Shown: in pieces, positions 9,181 through 17,353 of the stretch
Position numbering within the stretch: position 1 is the stretch's first letter
Layout: the number at the start of each line of letters is the position of its first letter
NCBI GenBank assembly: GCA_965206125.1
Contig: CBDBIN010000045.1
Span: 434,001 to 498,000, forward strand
Origin: CAXWPM01 sp965206125
GTDB lineage: Bacteria > Acidobacteriota > Terriglobia > 20CM-2-55-15
DNA length: 64,000 nt
Direction: 5' to 3'
Notes under the pieces: generated by a model
What the model saw: only the letters and a program-made list of their open reading frames with translations
Told to the model about the DNA's origin: nothing
Databases searched by the model: none
Program-made: the position numbers and the translations under genes

Positions 9181-9306
9181 TCGTGCCGACAAGGCGGGGG
9201 ACCATGTTGACACGATCGTGGAGACCGTGGTCCACTCCTATTACATGCTCTGTTCGCTCTGCCCGGACGCGATTGGTGCCCTCCATGTCACCGGGTTTTC
9301 CGACCA

Positions 9307-10320
9307 ATGAAGAAAGCACTCATCACGGGAATCACCGGCCAGGACGGCTCCTACCTGGCCGAACTGCTCTTGGCCAAGGGTTATGAAGTCCATGGTTTGA
9401 TCCGTCGTTCCAGCTCGTTCAACACGGAGCGAATCGACCACATCTACCAGGACCCTCACGAACCCGGGGCGCGGCTTCGCCTGCATTATGGGGACCTCAA
9501 CGACGGCAGTTCGTTAAACAAGCTGATCCGGACGATACGTCCGGCCGAAATCTACAACCTCGGGGCGCAGAGCCACGTGCGCGTGAGCTTCGACATCCCC
9601 GAATACACCGGTGAAAGCGTCGGCCTCGGCGCTGTGCGTCTTCTGGAAGCGATCCGGGAAAGCGGCGTCGAGACCCGCTTCTACCAGGCATCGTCGAGCG
9701 AGATGTACGGCAACACCAGCGAGCGCCCACAGAACGAAACGACGCCCTTCGAACCCCGCAGCCCGTACGCCACCGCGAAGGTCTATGCCTACTGGATGAC
9801 CGTGAACTATCGCGAGGCTTGTGGGCTGTACGCAGTCAACGGAATCCTCTTCAACCACGAATCACCCCGTCGAGGCGAGACGTTCGTTTCGCGCAAGATC
9901 TCGAAGGCAGCCGCGCGAATCAAGCTGGGCGTGCAGGAAAAGTTGTACCTGGGAAATTTGGACGCAAAACGGGACTGGGGCTTTGCCGGCGACTACGTTG
10001 AAGCCATGTGGCTGATGCTCCAGCAGGACGAGCCCGATGATTACGTCATCGCCACGGGCGAGACCCACTCGGTCCGCGACTTCCTCGATCGGGCTTTCGG
10101 GCATCTGGATCTGGACTGGAAACAGCATGTCGAGATCGATCCGAAGTATTTCCGCCCGACCGAAGTGGACGTCCTGCTGGGCGACGCGAGCAAGGCTCGA
10201 CACGATCTAGGTTGGACGCCGCAAATCGGTTTCGCCGAACTGGTGCGGATGATGGTCGACGCCGACCTCGGAGCCGAGAGATTGAAGCTCGAAGGGATGC
10301 GCTCGGTCGGGACACCATGA
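9307..10320 (+). CDS. gmd: GDP-mannose 4,6-dehydratase (copy 1)
   Basis: Extended short-chain dehydrogenase that converts GDP-mannose to GDP-4-keto-6-deoxymannose, the first step to GDP-fucose and GDP-rhamnose. The Rossmann motif GITGQDGSYLAELL, the SSSEMYGN segment with the catalytic Ser/Glu, the YATAK (YxxxK) pair and the NHESPRRGETFVSRKI substrate loop are all present. Length (337 aa) is normal. No clear ribosome-binding site precedes the ATG. It overlaps fcl by ATGA. Confidence 0.95.
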   Translation: MKKALITGITGQDGSYLAELLLAKGYEVHGLIRRSSSFNTERIDHIYQDPHEPGARLRLHYGDLNDGSSLNKLIRTIRPAEIYNLGAQSHVRVSFDIPEYTGESVGLGAVRLLEAIRESGVETRFYQASSSEMYGNTSERPQNETTPFEPRSPYATAKVYAYWMTVNYREACGLYAVNGILFNHESPRRGETFVSRKISKAAARIKLGVQEKLYLGNLDAKRDWGFAGDYVEAMWLMLQQDEPDDYVIATGETHSVRDFLDRAFGHLDLDWKQHVEIDPKYFRPTEVDVLLGDASKARHDLGWTPQIGFAELVRMMVDADLGAERLKLEGMRSVGTP

Positions 10321-11285
10321 ACTCCTGGAACGACACTCGGGTGATGGTGACCGGAGGAGCCGGGTTCCTTGGATCTCGTGTGGTCGCGCGACTCGAGGAG
10401 CGAGGCTGCAGTCACATCTTCATCCCTACCCATGACAGGTACGACCTGGTCCGGGCCGACGGGGTCGAGAGCGCTTTCGAGGATGGAAACCCGGAACGGG
10501 TAATACATCTCGCCGCCAGCGTCGGTGGAATTGGAGCCAACCAACAGAACCCAGGCACCTATTTCTACGAGAACACGATGATGGGCCTCCAGTTGATGGA
10601 GACGGCGCGGCGTCGCGGCGTCGAAAAGTTCGTTGCTATCGGAACCGTTTGCGCCTATCCCAAGCACACACCCATACCCTTCCGCGAAGACGACCTCTGG
10701 GCGGGATACCCCGAGGAAACCAACGCCGCCTACGGCCTGGCGAAGAAGATGCTCCTCGTCCAGGCGCAGGCCTACCGGCAGCAGTACGGTTTCAACGCGA
10801 TCTATCTGCTGCCGGTCAACCTCTACGGACCCGGCGACAACGTAGATCTCGAACATTCCCACGTGATTCCCGCGCTCATCCGCAAGTGCGTCGAAGCCGG
10901 CAGGGATGGTGCAAAGGAGATCGTCGCATGGGGAACGGGCAAGGCCACTCGGGAGTTCCTCTTCGTCGACGATGCTGCGGAGGCCATCGTGCTGGCGACC
11001 GAGAGATATGATGGCGCCGACCCGGTGAACATCGGTTCGGGGAACTCGATCAGCATCAAGGATCTCACCGAACTCATTGCGCGGCTGACGGGATTTGACG
11101 GTCGTATCCGGTGGGATGAACATCGCCCGGACGGCCAGCCGGCCCGCCAGCTCGACGTCACACGAGCCCGTAAACTGTTCGGTTTCACCGCAACGAAGTC
11201 GTTCGAAGAGGGCATTCGGGAAACGATCGATTGGTACCGGGAACAGATGGCTGCGACCGGTGAGCTCGAGTCGAGAAACGCGTAG
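10317..11285 (+). CDS. fcl: GDP-L-fucose synthase
   Basis: NADPH-dependent 3,5-epimerase/4-reductase that finishes GDP-L-fucose synthesis from the Gmd product. The 322 aa protein has the Rossmann motif GGAGFLGSRV, the VGGIGAN segment, the SDR pair YGLAKK (YxxxK), and LPVNLYGPGDN followed by SHVIPALIRK, which are specific to the GMER family. The start overlaps gmd by ATGA. The ending YREQM followed by an unconserved tail is usual. Confidence 0.94.
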   Translation: MNSWNDTRVMVTGGAGFLGSRVVARLEERGCSHIFIPTHDRYDLVRADGVESAFEDGNPERVIHLAASVGGIGANQQNPGTYFYENTMMGLQLMETARRRGVEKFVAIGTVCAYPKHTPIPFREDDLWAGYPEETNAAYGLAKKMLLVQAQAYRQQYGFNAIYLLPVNLYGPGDNVDLEHSHVIPALIRKCVEAGRDGAKEIVAWGTGKATREFLFVDDAAEAIVLATERYDGADPVNIGSGNSISIKDLTELIARLTGFDGRIRWDEHRPDGQPARQLDVTRARKLFGFTATKSFEEGIRETIDWYREQMAATGELESRNA

Positions 11286-11300
11286 CGGACACACCGGCTT

Positions 11301-11328
11301 TTGCGACTCTCCCGAATGCCCTTACACT
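11301..11328 (+). promoter_or_regulatory. Promoter placed for a leaderless CMP-sugar transferase mRNA
   Basis: TTGCGA (11301-11306) and TACACT (11323-11328) are 16 bases apart. Only seven bases separate the -10 from the ATG at 11336, so transcription would begin at about the start codon. No Shine-Dalgarno sequence is present, in agreement. Confidence 0.45.
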
Positions 11329-11335
11329 CTTAGCA

Positions 11336-12064
11336 ATGGCAAAGCACCAGCATGGAATCGTCGCCCTGGTTCCCATGAAGGCGCATAGTGCTCGTGTACC
11401 GGGGAAGAACTTCAGGATGTTTGCGGGAAGGCCGTTGTTCTGCTGGATACTCGACACCCTTCTCTCTCTTCAGGAAATCGAACTTGTCGTGATAAACACC
11501 GACGCCCGGGACATCCTGCTCGAGCATGGGCTCGCCGAGACCGAACGCGTGCAGATTCGCGATCGCCGACCGGAGCTGTGCGGCGATCTCGTCAGCATGA
11601 ACAAAGTGCTGGCCGACGACGTCCTCGGTGTGGAGTCGGAGGCCTACTTGATGACGCACACGACGAACCCGCTGCTGGGCGCAAAGACGATACGCGCCGC
11701 CCTCAAACGGTACACGCATGCTCGCGAGGAGGATTCGGGAGACAGCCTGTTCACGGTCAATCGCTTGCAGACGCGGTTTTACCGGGAGGATGGGTCTCCT
11801 GTGAACCACGACCCGGAGAACCTCATACGAACCCAGGACCTGGACGCCTGGTACGAAGAAAACTCGAACCTCTACGTTTTCTCGCGCGAGAGCTTTGCCT
11901 CAACGGATGCGCGGATCGGGAAGCGGCCTGTCCTGTTCGAAACCCCACGTTTCGAATCGTTGGACATCGACGACAAGGCGAGTTGGAGCGTCGCCGAAAT
12001 ACTCGCCCTCAGCCGCCTCACGTTCGAAGCCCACCTTCCAGAGCGAGCGGATCCGAACTCCTGA
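11336..12064 (+). CDS. Acylneuraminate cytidylyltransferase family protein (CMP-sugar synthetase)
   Basis: Nucleotidyltransferase of the NeuA/KdsB superfamily, 242 aa. The N-terminal signature VPMKAHSARVPGKNFRMFAGRPLFCW matches the CTP-binding loop (R-x-x-S-x-R-x-x-x-K-N pattern, with Lys-Ala for the first Arg). MTHTTNPLLGAKTI is the sugar-acid-binding segment, and ESLDIDDKASW holds the C-terminal metal-binding Asp. No sialic acid synthase lies nearby, so the activated sugar is unknown; it may be a nonulosonate or related acid. It is flanked by glycan genes. Confidence 0.8.
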   Translation: MAKHQHGIVALVPMKAHSARVPGKNFRMFAGRPLFCWILDTLLSLQEIELVVINTDARDILLEHGLAETERVQIRDRRPELCGDLVSMNKVLADDVLGVESEAYLMTHTTNPLLGAKTIRAALKRYTHAREEDSGDSLFTVNRLQTRFYREDGSPVNHDPENLIRTQDLDAWYEENSNLYVFSRESFASTDARIGKRPVLFETPRFESLDIDDKASWSVAEILALSRLTFEAHLPERADPNS

Positions 12065-12075
12065 GATCAGCATCT

Positions 12076-13521
12076 TTGAAACCTCCCGGACGAACGACAC
12101 CCAGCTCCGCCCGCGCCTTGTGGGAATCGCCAACCCTGATGACCTGGGCGAGTCTCGTGACTCGGTCGGCCGGTTGGCTGGTATTGCTCCCGCTCGTTCT
12201 GACGCGCCTGGACAGTCAGGAGGTGGCCGTGTTCCTGCTCTTCAGCGTGATGGCCGGCTTCAGAAACCTCGCGGATTTTGGCTTCGGGCCAACCTTCATA
12301 CGCTACATCGCATACTGCATGGGAGGAGCCCGCTCACTGGGCAACATCACGAATCCGCACAGAGAACGCGGTGATGGTCGACCGAACCTCGAGCTGCTGT
12401 CCGAAGTGGTCGGGAGTATGCGACAGCTTCATCGCTGGGTCGCATTGGCCGTCCTGGGGCTGTTTGCAATCGGTGGCTCGATAGCCGTCGACAGGCAGAT
12501 CAACTTGCTCGCCGACCCCGGGGAAGGTTGGCTGGCCTGGACCGCAGTGGTAATCGGGATCGGCTTCACTTACTGGGCAAACCAGTTTGCAGCTTACGTC
12601 CAGGGCCTGAACCACGTCGCGCTGCTCCGCAGGTGGGAGGCTCTGTTCAACGCGCTCGGCATCGCTTCGTCGATCGTAGTCTTGCTCATGGGCGGTGGAC
12701 TCGTGGCCCTCGTCGTGACCGTGCAGCTATGGCTGATCCTTTCCGGCGTCCGCTACTGGTTGCTCGCGCGCCGGGTCTTCGACGGCTGGTGGACCAGCGC
12801 TCCACGACATGGGAGTGGGGCAACGCTGGCTGAAACTTGGGCGCCCGCCTGGCGTACGGGTCTGGGCTCAGCGATGAGTATGGGTGTAGTTCAGCTTTCG
12901 GGCGTCCTGTATGCGCAGCGTATCGGCGGCGAGGAACTCGCCGCGTTGTTGCTGGCGCTGCGTCTGATCGCCGTGGTGAGCGCGTTCTCCCAAGCGCCTT
13001 TCTACAGCAAGCTCCCGCTTTACGCTCGACTCTACTCTTCCGGAGATTACTCTAGCCTGGTACGGTTTGCGGGACGAGGCATGCAGTTGAGCTACGCGGC
13101 GTTCCTACTCGGCTGGATCGGCCTGGGCCTTGCCGGGCCACGGCTGTTCGACGCCATCGGGGCCAGCACGCCGTTTCCTCCTTCACGGCTGTGGACACTG
13201 ATCGGTCTGGCGTTCCTTGTCCATCGGTTTGGGGCAATGCACATCCAGCTCTACAATGCGACGAACCATGTGATCATGCACATCGCCGATGGCGTTAGCG
13301 GCGGGATGTTCGTCGTAAGCGTGCTGGCCCTGAGCCCTCGATTCGGGGTCCTGGCGATTCCCTTGAGCCAGCTGATCGCATACCTGGGTTTTTACAATTG
13401 GTACAGTGCGATGCACAGTTATCGCCTGATCCAGGTTGGGTTCTTTCGCTTCGAACGTGTCGCTGCCTTACCTGCACTGGGGTTTGCGCTCCTGTACGTC
13501 GGGTTGGCTTTCGGTCTCTGA
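12076..13521 (+). CDS. Polysaccharide/oligosaccharide flippase-like membrane protein
   Basis: About 12 membrane helices over 481 aa and an N-terminal region like Wzx/PST flippases, which move lipid-linked glycan units across the membrane. The segment FRNLADFGFGPTFIRYIAYCMGGARSL resembles the first re-entrant part of these transporters. The start is uncertain: TTG at 12076 follows the previous stop closely, while ATG at 12139 would begin right at the first helix. The context (CMP-sugar synthetase, GT2) supports glycan export. Confidence 0.7.
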   Translation: MKPPGRTTPSSARALWESPTLMTWASLVTRSAGWLVLLPLVLTRLDSQEVAVFLLFSVMAGFRNLADFGFGPTFIRYIAYCMGGARSLGNITNPHRERGDGRPNLELLSEVVGSMRQLHRWVALAVLGLFAIGGSIAVDRQINLLADPGEGWLAWTAVVIGIGFTYWANQFAAYVQGLNHVALLRRWEALFNALGIASSIVVLLMGGGLVALVVTVQLWLILSGVRYWLLARRVFDGWWTSAPRHGSGATLAETWAPAWRTGLGSAMSMGVVQLSGVLYAQRIGGEELAALLLALRLIAVVSAFSQAPFYSKLPLYARLYSSGDYSSLVRFAGRGMQLSYAAFLLGWIGLGLAGPRLFDAIGASTPFPPSRLWTLIGLAFLVHRFGAMHIQLYNATNHVIMHIADGVSGGMFVVSVLALSPRFGVLAIPLSQLIAYLGFYNWYSAMHSYRLIQVGFFRFERVAALPALGFALLYVGLAFGL

Positions 13522-13523
13522 CG

Positions 13524-14345
13524 ATGCTCGACAGACTTGCCGCTTCAAGATTGCGACTCATCTACGACCTGATGCCCGAGCGCGTCAAGGAGGTGTACCG
13601 CAGGGCGAAGTTCCGACCGAAATTGCACGAGTACGTGCGCACACGGTCGGGACTGGCGCAGACCGAGCGGATCCTGGGCCCGCTCAAGGACGCTTACCTC
13701 GGCAAGCGTGTCGTGTTGATGGGCAACGGTCCCAGCCTTCGCCAGACCGACTGGTCACTCCTCGAAGACGAGTTCACGATAGGGTCGAACCGCATCTACC
13801 TGCTACACCCGGAGATGGGGTTCTACCCGTCCTTCTACGTGTGCGTCAACGCCCTCGTGATCGACCAGTTTGCGACCGACATCCTTGGGATTCCATCCGT
13901 GAAGCTCATCGACTGGGAAGCCGCATCGAAACTCGAGGGTCTCCCTGAGGACGCCGCGTGTATTCCGTCTCTCCCGACACACCGGTTTCGTCCCGACATC
14001 CGTCGTGGCTGGCACACGGGCGGCACGGTCACTTTCCCCGCCATGCAGCTGGCGTACTACCTCGGATTCCGCCAGGTCATCCTGATCGGTGTCGACCATC
14101 GGTTTCAGTCGGCAGGCCCGGCCAATAAAGTCGTGGAGTCGGAGGGCGAGGACCCGGACCACTTCCATCCGGACTACTTCGGAAAGGGCGTCAAGTGGCA
14201 GCTTCCCGACCTGGAAGAGTCTGAACGCTCCTATGTGATGGCGAGGACCGCCTTCGGAGCCGACGGTCGTGAGATCGTGGACTGTACGGCAGGTGGAGAG
14301 CTTGCTGTCTTCCCGAAACGGAACCTGGGGGACATGCTTCGATGA
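13524..14345 (+). CDS. DUF115/MptE-like or sialyltransferase-like protein
   Basis: 273 aa, no membrane segment. The segment VVLMGNGPSLRQTDWSLLED followed by TIGSNRIYLL is the nucleotide-binding pattern shared by DUF115 (MptE-like) proteins and Cst-type GT42 sialyltransferases, and GWHTGGTVTFPAMQLAYYLGF with GVDHRF is the second conserved block. It lies two genes after a CMP-sugar synthetase, which makes a CMP-sugar-dependent glycosyltransferase attractive, but I cannot decide between the two families. ATG at 13524 is three bases after the flippase stop; the end overlaps the GT2 gene by ATGA. Confidence 0.65.
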   Translation: MLDRLAASRLRLIYDLMPERVKEVYRRAKFRPKLHEYVRTRSGLAQTERILGPLKDAYLGKRVVLMGNGPSLRQTDWSLLEDEFTIGSNRIYLLHPEMGFYPSFYVCVNALVIDQFATDILGIPSVKLIDWEAASKLEGLPEDAACIPSLPTHRFRPDIRRGWHTGGTVTFPAMQLAYYLGFRQVILIGVDHRFQSAGPANKVVESEGEDPDHFHPDYFGKGVKWQLPDLEESERSYVMARTAFGADGREIVDCTAGGELAVFPKRNLGDMLR

Positions 14346-15208
14346 AGGACGCGCACACATGGCCTCGGATCAGCATCGTCACGGCGACTTACAACCAGGG
14401 TGCCTTCATCGAAGAGACGATTCAGTCGGTCCTGTCCCAGGACTACCCCGACCTTGAATACATCATCATGGACGGCGGCTCCACCGACGAGACCGTCGAC
14501 ATTATCCGACGGTACGAGTCACGCCTGAGTTACTGGGTCAGCGAAAAGGACCAGGGAGCGTCCGATGCGCTTCAACGGGGTTTCGCCAGGGCCACGGGCT
14601 CGATCCTCGCGTACCTCAACTCCGATGATCTGTACCTTCCGGGGGCACTGTTCCGTGTGGCTTCGGCGTTCGTCGAGAAGGGCGGCGCGGACCTCGTCTA
14701 CGGACACAATTACTGGATCGGACCGGACGGCCAGCGCCTGGGCGAGCGGCGGCAGGCGCCGTTTCCTCTATACGGATACCTCTATGGGGGCGCTGATCTC
14801 ATCCAGCCGGCGACGTTCTGGGCGAAGGAGATCTACGACAGATCGGGAGGCATCGACCCGTCGTTCGCGTTCCAGTTCGATGTGGACATGTTCCACCGAT
14901 TCGCCGTACGCGGCGCGCGGTTCAAATGCGTCCGGTCGCATCTGTCCAGCTTCCGGATTCACCCGGATTCGAAGTCGTCGACGCTTCCAGAGACTTCAAA
15001 GAAAGAACTCGACAGGATCCGCGAGGAGTACCTGAGGTACTCGATCCACTCCCTCCCGGCAAAGTTTCTCCGGAACCTGTCACGGGTTCGGAGGGCGATG
15101 AGCTATGCGGCCCAGGGGGACCTTCTATGGCTGCTGGGCAGGGCGCCCGACAGAATCCTGTCGAGGCGGTCTGAAATCGTGGTTGGATCGCAGGCCCGTT
15201 GGAAATGA
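14342..15208 (+). CDS. Family 2 glycosyltransferase
   Basis: GT-A fold transferase (288 aa) of the WcaA type. RISIVTATYNQGAFIEETIQSVLSQDYPDLEYIIMDGGSTDETVDI is a classical GT2 N-terminus; SEKDQGASDALQRGFARATGSILAYLNSDDLY carries the DXD-like metal site (NSDD). The segment GGIDPSFAFQFDVDMF probably contains the catalytic base. Soluble; likely acts at the inner face of the membrane on lipid-linked sugars. Last gene of the glycan unit. Confidence 0.88.
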   Translation: MKDAHTWPRISIVTATYNQGAFIEETIQSVLSQDYPDLEYIIMDGGSTDETVDIIRRYESRLSYWVSEKDQGASDALQRGFARATGSILAYLNSDDLYLPGALFRVASAFVEKGGADLVYGHNYWIGPDGQRLGERRQAPFPLYGYLYGGADLIQPATFWAKEIYDRSGGIDPSFAFQFDVDMFHRFAVRGARFKCVRSHLSSFRIHPDSKSSTLPETSKKELDRIREEYLRYSIHSLPAKFLRNLSRVRRAMSYAAQGDLLWLLGRAPDRILSRRSEIVVGSQARWK

Positions 15209-15220
15209 AGACATCAGAAC

Positions 15221-15280
15221 CGGGAGCGGTAGCGACCGGGTGATCCTCCTTCCACGCGGTCCGGGAGCGGTAGCGACCGG
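15221..15280. repeat. Two copies of a CGGGAGCGGTAGCGACCGG repeat
   Basis: The 19-base unit occurs at 15221-15239 and 15262-15280, perfectly repeated. The same core, as its complement GGTCGCTACCGCTC, recurs three times at 38090-38336, so this is an interspersed family. It lies between the glycan operon and the ATP synthase genes. Confidence 0.75.
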
Positions 15281-15296
15281 ATTAGAACCTTCCCGA

Positions 15297-15323
15297 ACGG
15301 CCGGAACGAAAGCTCCCGGCCGT
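15297..15323. terminator. Hairpin between convergent GT2 and atpE genes
   Basis: ACGGCCGG (15297-15304) pairs perfectly with CCGGCCGT (15316-15323) around an 11-base loop. It lies between two convergent genes and may end transcription from both sides. The T-run after it is short (CCGTTTC), so Rho-independent action is not certain. Confidence 0.4.
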
Positions 15324-15349
15324 CCGTTTCATGCAATCACCGCAGGCTG

Positions 15350-15655
15350 CTAGAGGGTTCCGCCAATCAAGATGATGAAGAGCGTGTAGAGCGCGAGCGA
15401 CTCGATTAAGACAAGACCCAGAATCAAGGCAAAACGGATGAGGGGGGCGGCACCGGGATTCCTGGCGAGACTCTCGCAGGCGGCCGCGATGGCCTTGCCC
15501 TGGGCCAGCGCGCAAAAACCCGAAGCGATCGCCATCGCGAATCCGAAGCTGACTCGCTCCCAGTTCGTGGATGCCCCATCCGCCTGGGCAAACACCGGCG
15601 TCGCCATCACCAGCAGGATGAACGACAGCATCAAACCGACATACAGCTTTCTCAT
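15350..15655 (-). CDS. atpE: F0F1 ATP synthase subunit c, with signal peptide
   Basis: Two-helix hairpin that forms the rotor ring. The 101 aa product begins with a cleavable-looking signal peptide (to about residue 23, VFA-QA), as in several phyla with extended c subunits. Helix 1 carries Q52 (ALAQGKA) and the loop is ARNP; helix 2 carries E85-S86 and Y90 (LIESLALY). Aligned to Ilyobacter tartaricus c these match Q32, E65, S66 and Y70, the Na+ ligands. The ATG at 15655 is preceded by AAGGAG. It ends the atp transcript. Confidence 0.93.
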   Translation of the reverse strand: MRKLYVGLMLSFILLVMATPVFAQADGASTNWERVSFGFAMAIASGFCALAQGKAIAAACESLARNPGAAPLIRFALILGLVLIESLALYTLFIILIGGTL

Positions 15656-15788
15656 TTTCGACTCCTTATGAATATGTCGCATGGAGGTGGTTGCCGAACA
15701 CCCCTCGTACAGTCGGCCTCACACATACGACTGCTTGAAACCCGATTCTAATGAAAATCACAGAAGCACTGCCCTGAACGTCCGGTTG

Positions 15789-16520
15789 TCAGTGCTCTTC
15801 CGTCGCGACAGCGCCACCCAGGTATACCATCGTCAGGATCAGGAAAATAAAGCCCTGGAGTAGCCCACCAAACACCGCGTATCCCATGAACGGAAGAGGA
15901 ATCAGCAGTGGAACCAGCCCGAAGAATGCGATCACGAGTGCTTCTTCCGCGAAAATGTTCACGAATAGTCGAACCGTCAACGAAAAAGGCCGGGCCAGGT
16001 GGCTGATTATTTCGATCGGAATCATCAGTGGAGCCATCCACCAGATCGGTCCGGCGAAATGCTTCAGATACTTAAAGATACCCAGCTCGCGCATCCCCTG
16101 AAGGTTGTAGTAGATAAAGACGATAAGAGCGCATGCGGCCGGTACATTGATATTGCTCGTCGGGGCCGCGAAGCCGGGAATCAAGCCCAACAGATTTGAG
16201 AAGACGATAAAGACCCCGAGCGTGCCCACGAGGTTCAGGTACTTTCGCCCCTTGGGCCCGACAACCTCATCGAGCTGGTCGCCCAGAAACTCCACAACGA
16301 CCTCGAAAACCTGCTGAACTTTGCCCGGATTCTCGACCGAAAGCTGCGATCGCAACCAGCCGAAGAAGACGAAACAGAAGATCATGATGAAGGTTGCCAT
16401 GACGACCTGCATCGGGATGAAGTGTTCGCCTTCTTCGATGTGAATGCCAAGAGCGTCGGCGATGGGGTGGCCGAGCATCCTGTTGACCCAGTCGACTATA
16501 AAAAGTTCATGTTCTTCCAT
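15789..16520 (-). CDS. atpB: F0F1 ATP synthase subunit a
   Basis: Stator membrane subunit (243 aa, about five to six helices) that provides the ion half-channels. The essential arginine is in the helix RPFSLTVRLFVNIFAEE, and the SNLLGLIPG motif is conserved. It overlaps the atpI-like gene by 14 bases. Subunit b and the F1 genes are not in this window, so the ATP synthase operon is split. Confidence 0.95.
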   Translation of the reverse strand: MEEHELFIVDWVNRMLGHPIADALGIHIEEGEHFIPMQVVMATFIMIFCFVFFGWLRSQLSVENPGKVQQVFEVVVEFLGDQLDEVVGPKGRKYLNLVGTLGVFIVFSNLLGLIPGFAAPTSNINVPAACALIVFIYYNLQGMRELGIFKYLKHFAGPIWWMAPLMIPIEIISHLARPFSLTVRLFVNIFAEEALVIAFFGLVPLLIPLPFMGYAVFGGLLQGFIFLILTMVYLGGAVATEEH

Positions 16521-16911
16521 TCGGATCTCGGCGGGTCAGGGTGCGGCCAATCTCGAAGATGCATTCAAGGAGTACAGCCAGGATATAAGAGAATAAGCCC
16601 GCCAGGAGGAGGGCCAAGTCCAAGAGTGTAAAGCGAATACTAACATACACGGCGAGGCCGATCAACGCGTAGCGACCCGCGTATTGAAGCGCCACGCGCC
16701 AGCCAACAGGCCGCTCTCCTCCCCGCCGGACGATGTGGTCGACGGCCAGTTTCAGCCACCGAAAATTGACCCACGAGATGGCGCCGCCGACGGCCAGACT
16801 CGCGGCGCCCCTCGGCGAATGGAGCAGGGCGGCTGCCACGACGGCCAGGACGATCACCACCAGATTCGTCCGGTCGAGGCGGCGTTCGAAGAGTTGATAA
16901 TCGTCGAGCAT
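16507..16911 (-). CDS. ATP synthase subunit I-like membrane protein
   Basis: A 134 aa protein with about four membrane helices in the position where AtpI is usually found, directly before atpB. Its sequence (AVGGAISWVNFRWLKLAVDHIV) fits the AtpI/uncI family, which helps assemble the c ring. I chose the ATG at 16911 (MLDDYQLFERRLDR) because sequence further upstream falls in a repeat. No good ribosome-binding site is seen. Confidence 0.7.
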   Translation of the reverse strand: MLDDYQLFERRLDRTNLVVIVLAVVAAALLHSPRGAASLAVGGAISWVNFRWLKLAVDHIVRRGGERPVGWRVALQYAGRYALIGLAVYVSIRFTLLDLALLLAGLFSYILAVLLECIFEIGRTLTRRDPNGRT

Positions 16912-16931
16912 CTTGAAGGAAAACGGTGTAG

Positions 16932-17012
16932 GGGCGGCACCCGTGGCCGCCCGACGGCATGAATGTTCGCCTGGGCGGCAACTGTGGCCGCCCGACGGCA
17001 AGATCGTTCGCC
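16932..17012. repeat. Tandem pair of a 40-base palindromic repeat
   Basis: Two near-identical units (16932-16971 and 16973-17012) each contain GGGCGGC, a short spacer, then GTGGCCGCCCGACGGCA. The GGGCGGC/GCCGCCC arms form a hairpin. They sit between atpZ and the atpI-like gene. Similar palindromes occur at 18038-18080 and 36884-37001. Confidence 0.7.
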
Positions 17013-17050
17013 CGGAAGTCCTCACCACGACTGCCAATGTCTTCAGGAGC

Positions 17051-17263
17051 CTAGATCTTGTCGATCGTCCGGAAGAAACTGACGAACCCTGCGGCGATGC
17101 CGAACAGCAGAAAGACGATCGACAGCCAACTCGTACCCAGCCACCGGTCCAGCAAATAACCCATCGCGTAACCGATGGCTATCGAGACCGGAAAGACCAT
17201 ACCGGCGCTCATCGCGGCGCCTAACTGCTGGTACACATCGCGTTTGTCTTTTCTGCTACTCAT
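17051..17263 (-). CDS. atpZ: AtpZ/AtpI-family protein
   Basis: Two-helix protein (70 aa) of the AtpZ type: a charged N-terminus (MSSRKDKRDVYQQLG), then GMVFPVSIAIGYAMGYLLDRWLGTSWLSIVFLLFGIAAGF. Members stand first in many atp operons and are linked to F0 assembly or divalent cation transport. The ATG at 17263 is preferred over one at 17290 because the promoter -10 box lies at 17277-17282, between the two. Confidence 0.8.
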   Translation of the reverse strand: MSSRKDKRDVYQQLGAAMSAGMVFPVSIAIGYAMGYLLDRWLGTSWLSIVFLLFGIAAGFVSFFRTIDKI

Positions 17264-17276
17264 GCCCCATATCATT

Positions 17277-17305
17277 GTTATATAATTCACGGCCTAATAC
17301 AGCAA
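17277..17305 (-). promoter_or_regulatory. Promoter of the atpZ-atpI-atpB-atpE transcript
   Basis: On the minus strand TTGCTG (17305-17300) and TATAAC (17282-17277) are separated by 17 bases. The start of transcription would fall near 17270, only about six bases before the chosen atpZ ATG, so the mRNA would be nearly leaderless. An overlapping TATAAT on the plus strand (17281-17286) could serve the divergent lipoprotein gene. Confidence 0.45.
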
Positions 17306-17353
17306 AACTCTTGTGCTGAAACCATTTAGCAACCGAAGTCTAAGGAGGAATCC

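Noticed and set aside
17281..17286. TATAAT as a promoter for the lipoprotein gene
   Set aside because: No -35 match at 16-18 bases; the minus-strand promoter that overlaps it is a better fit. It may still be used.
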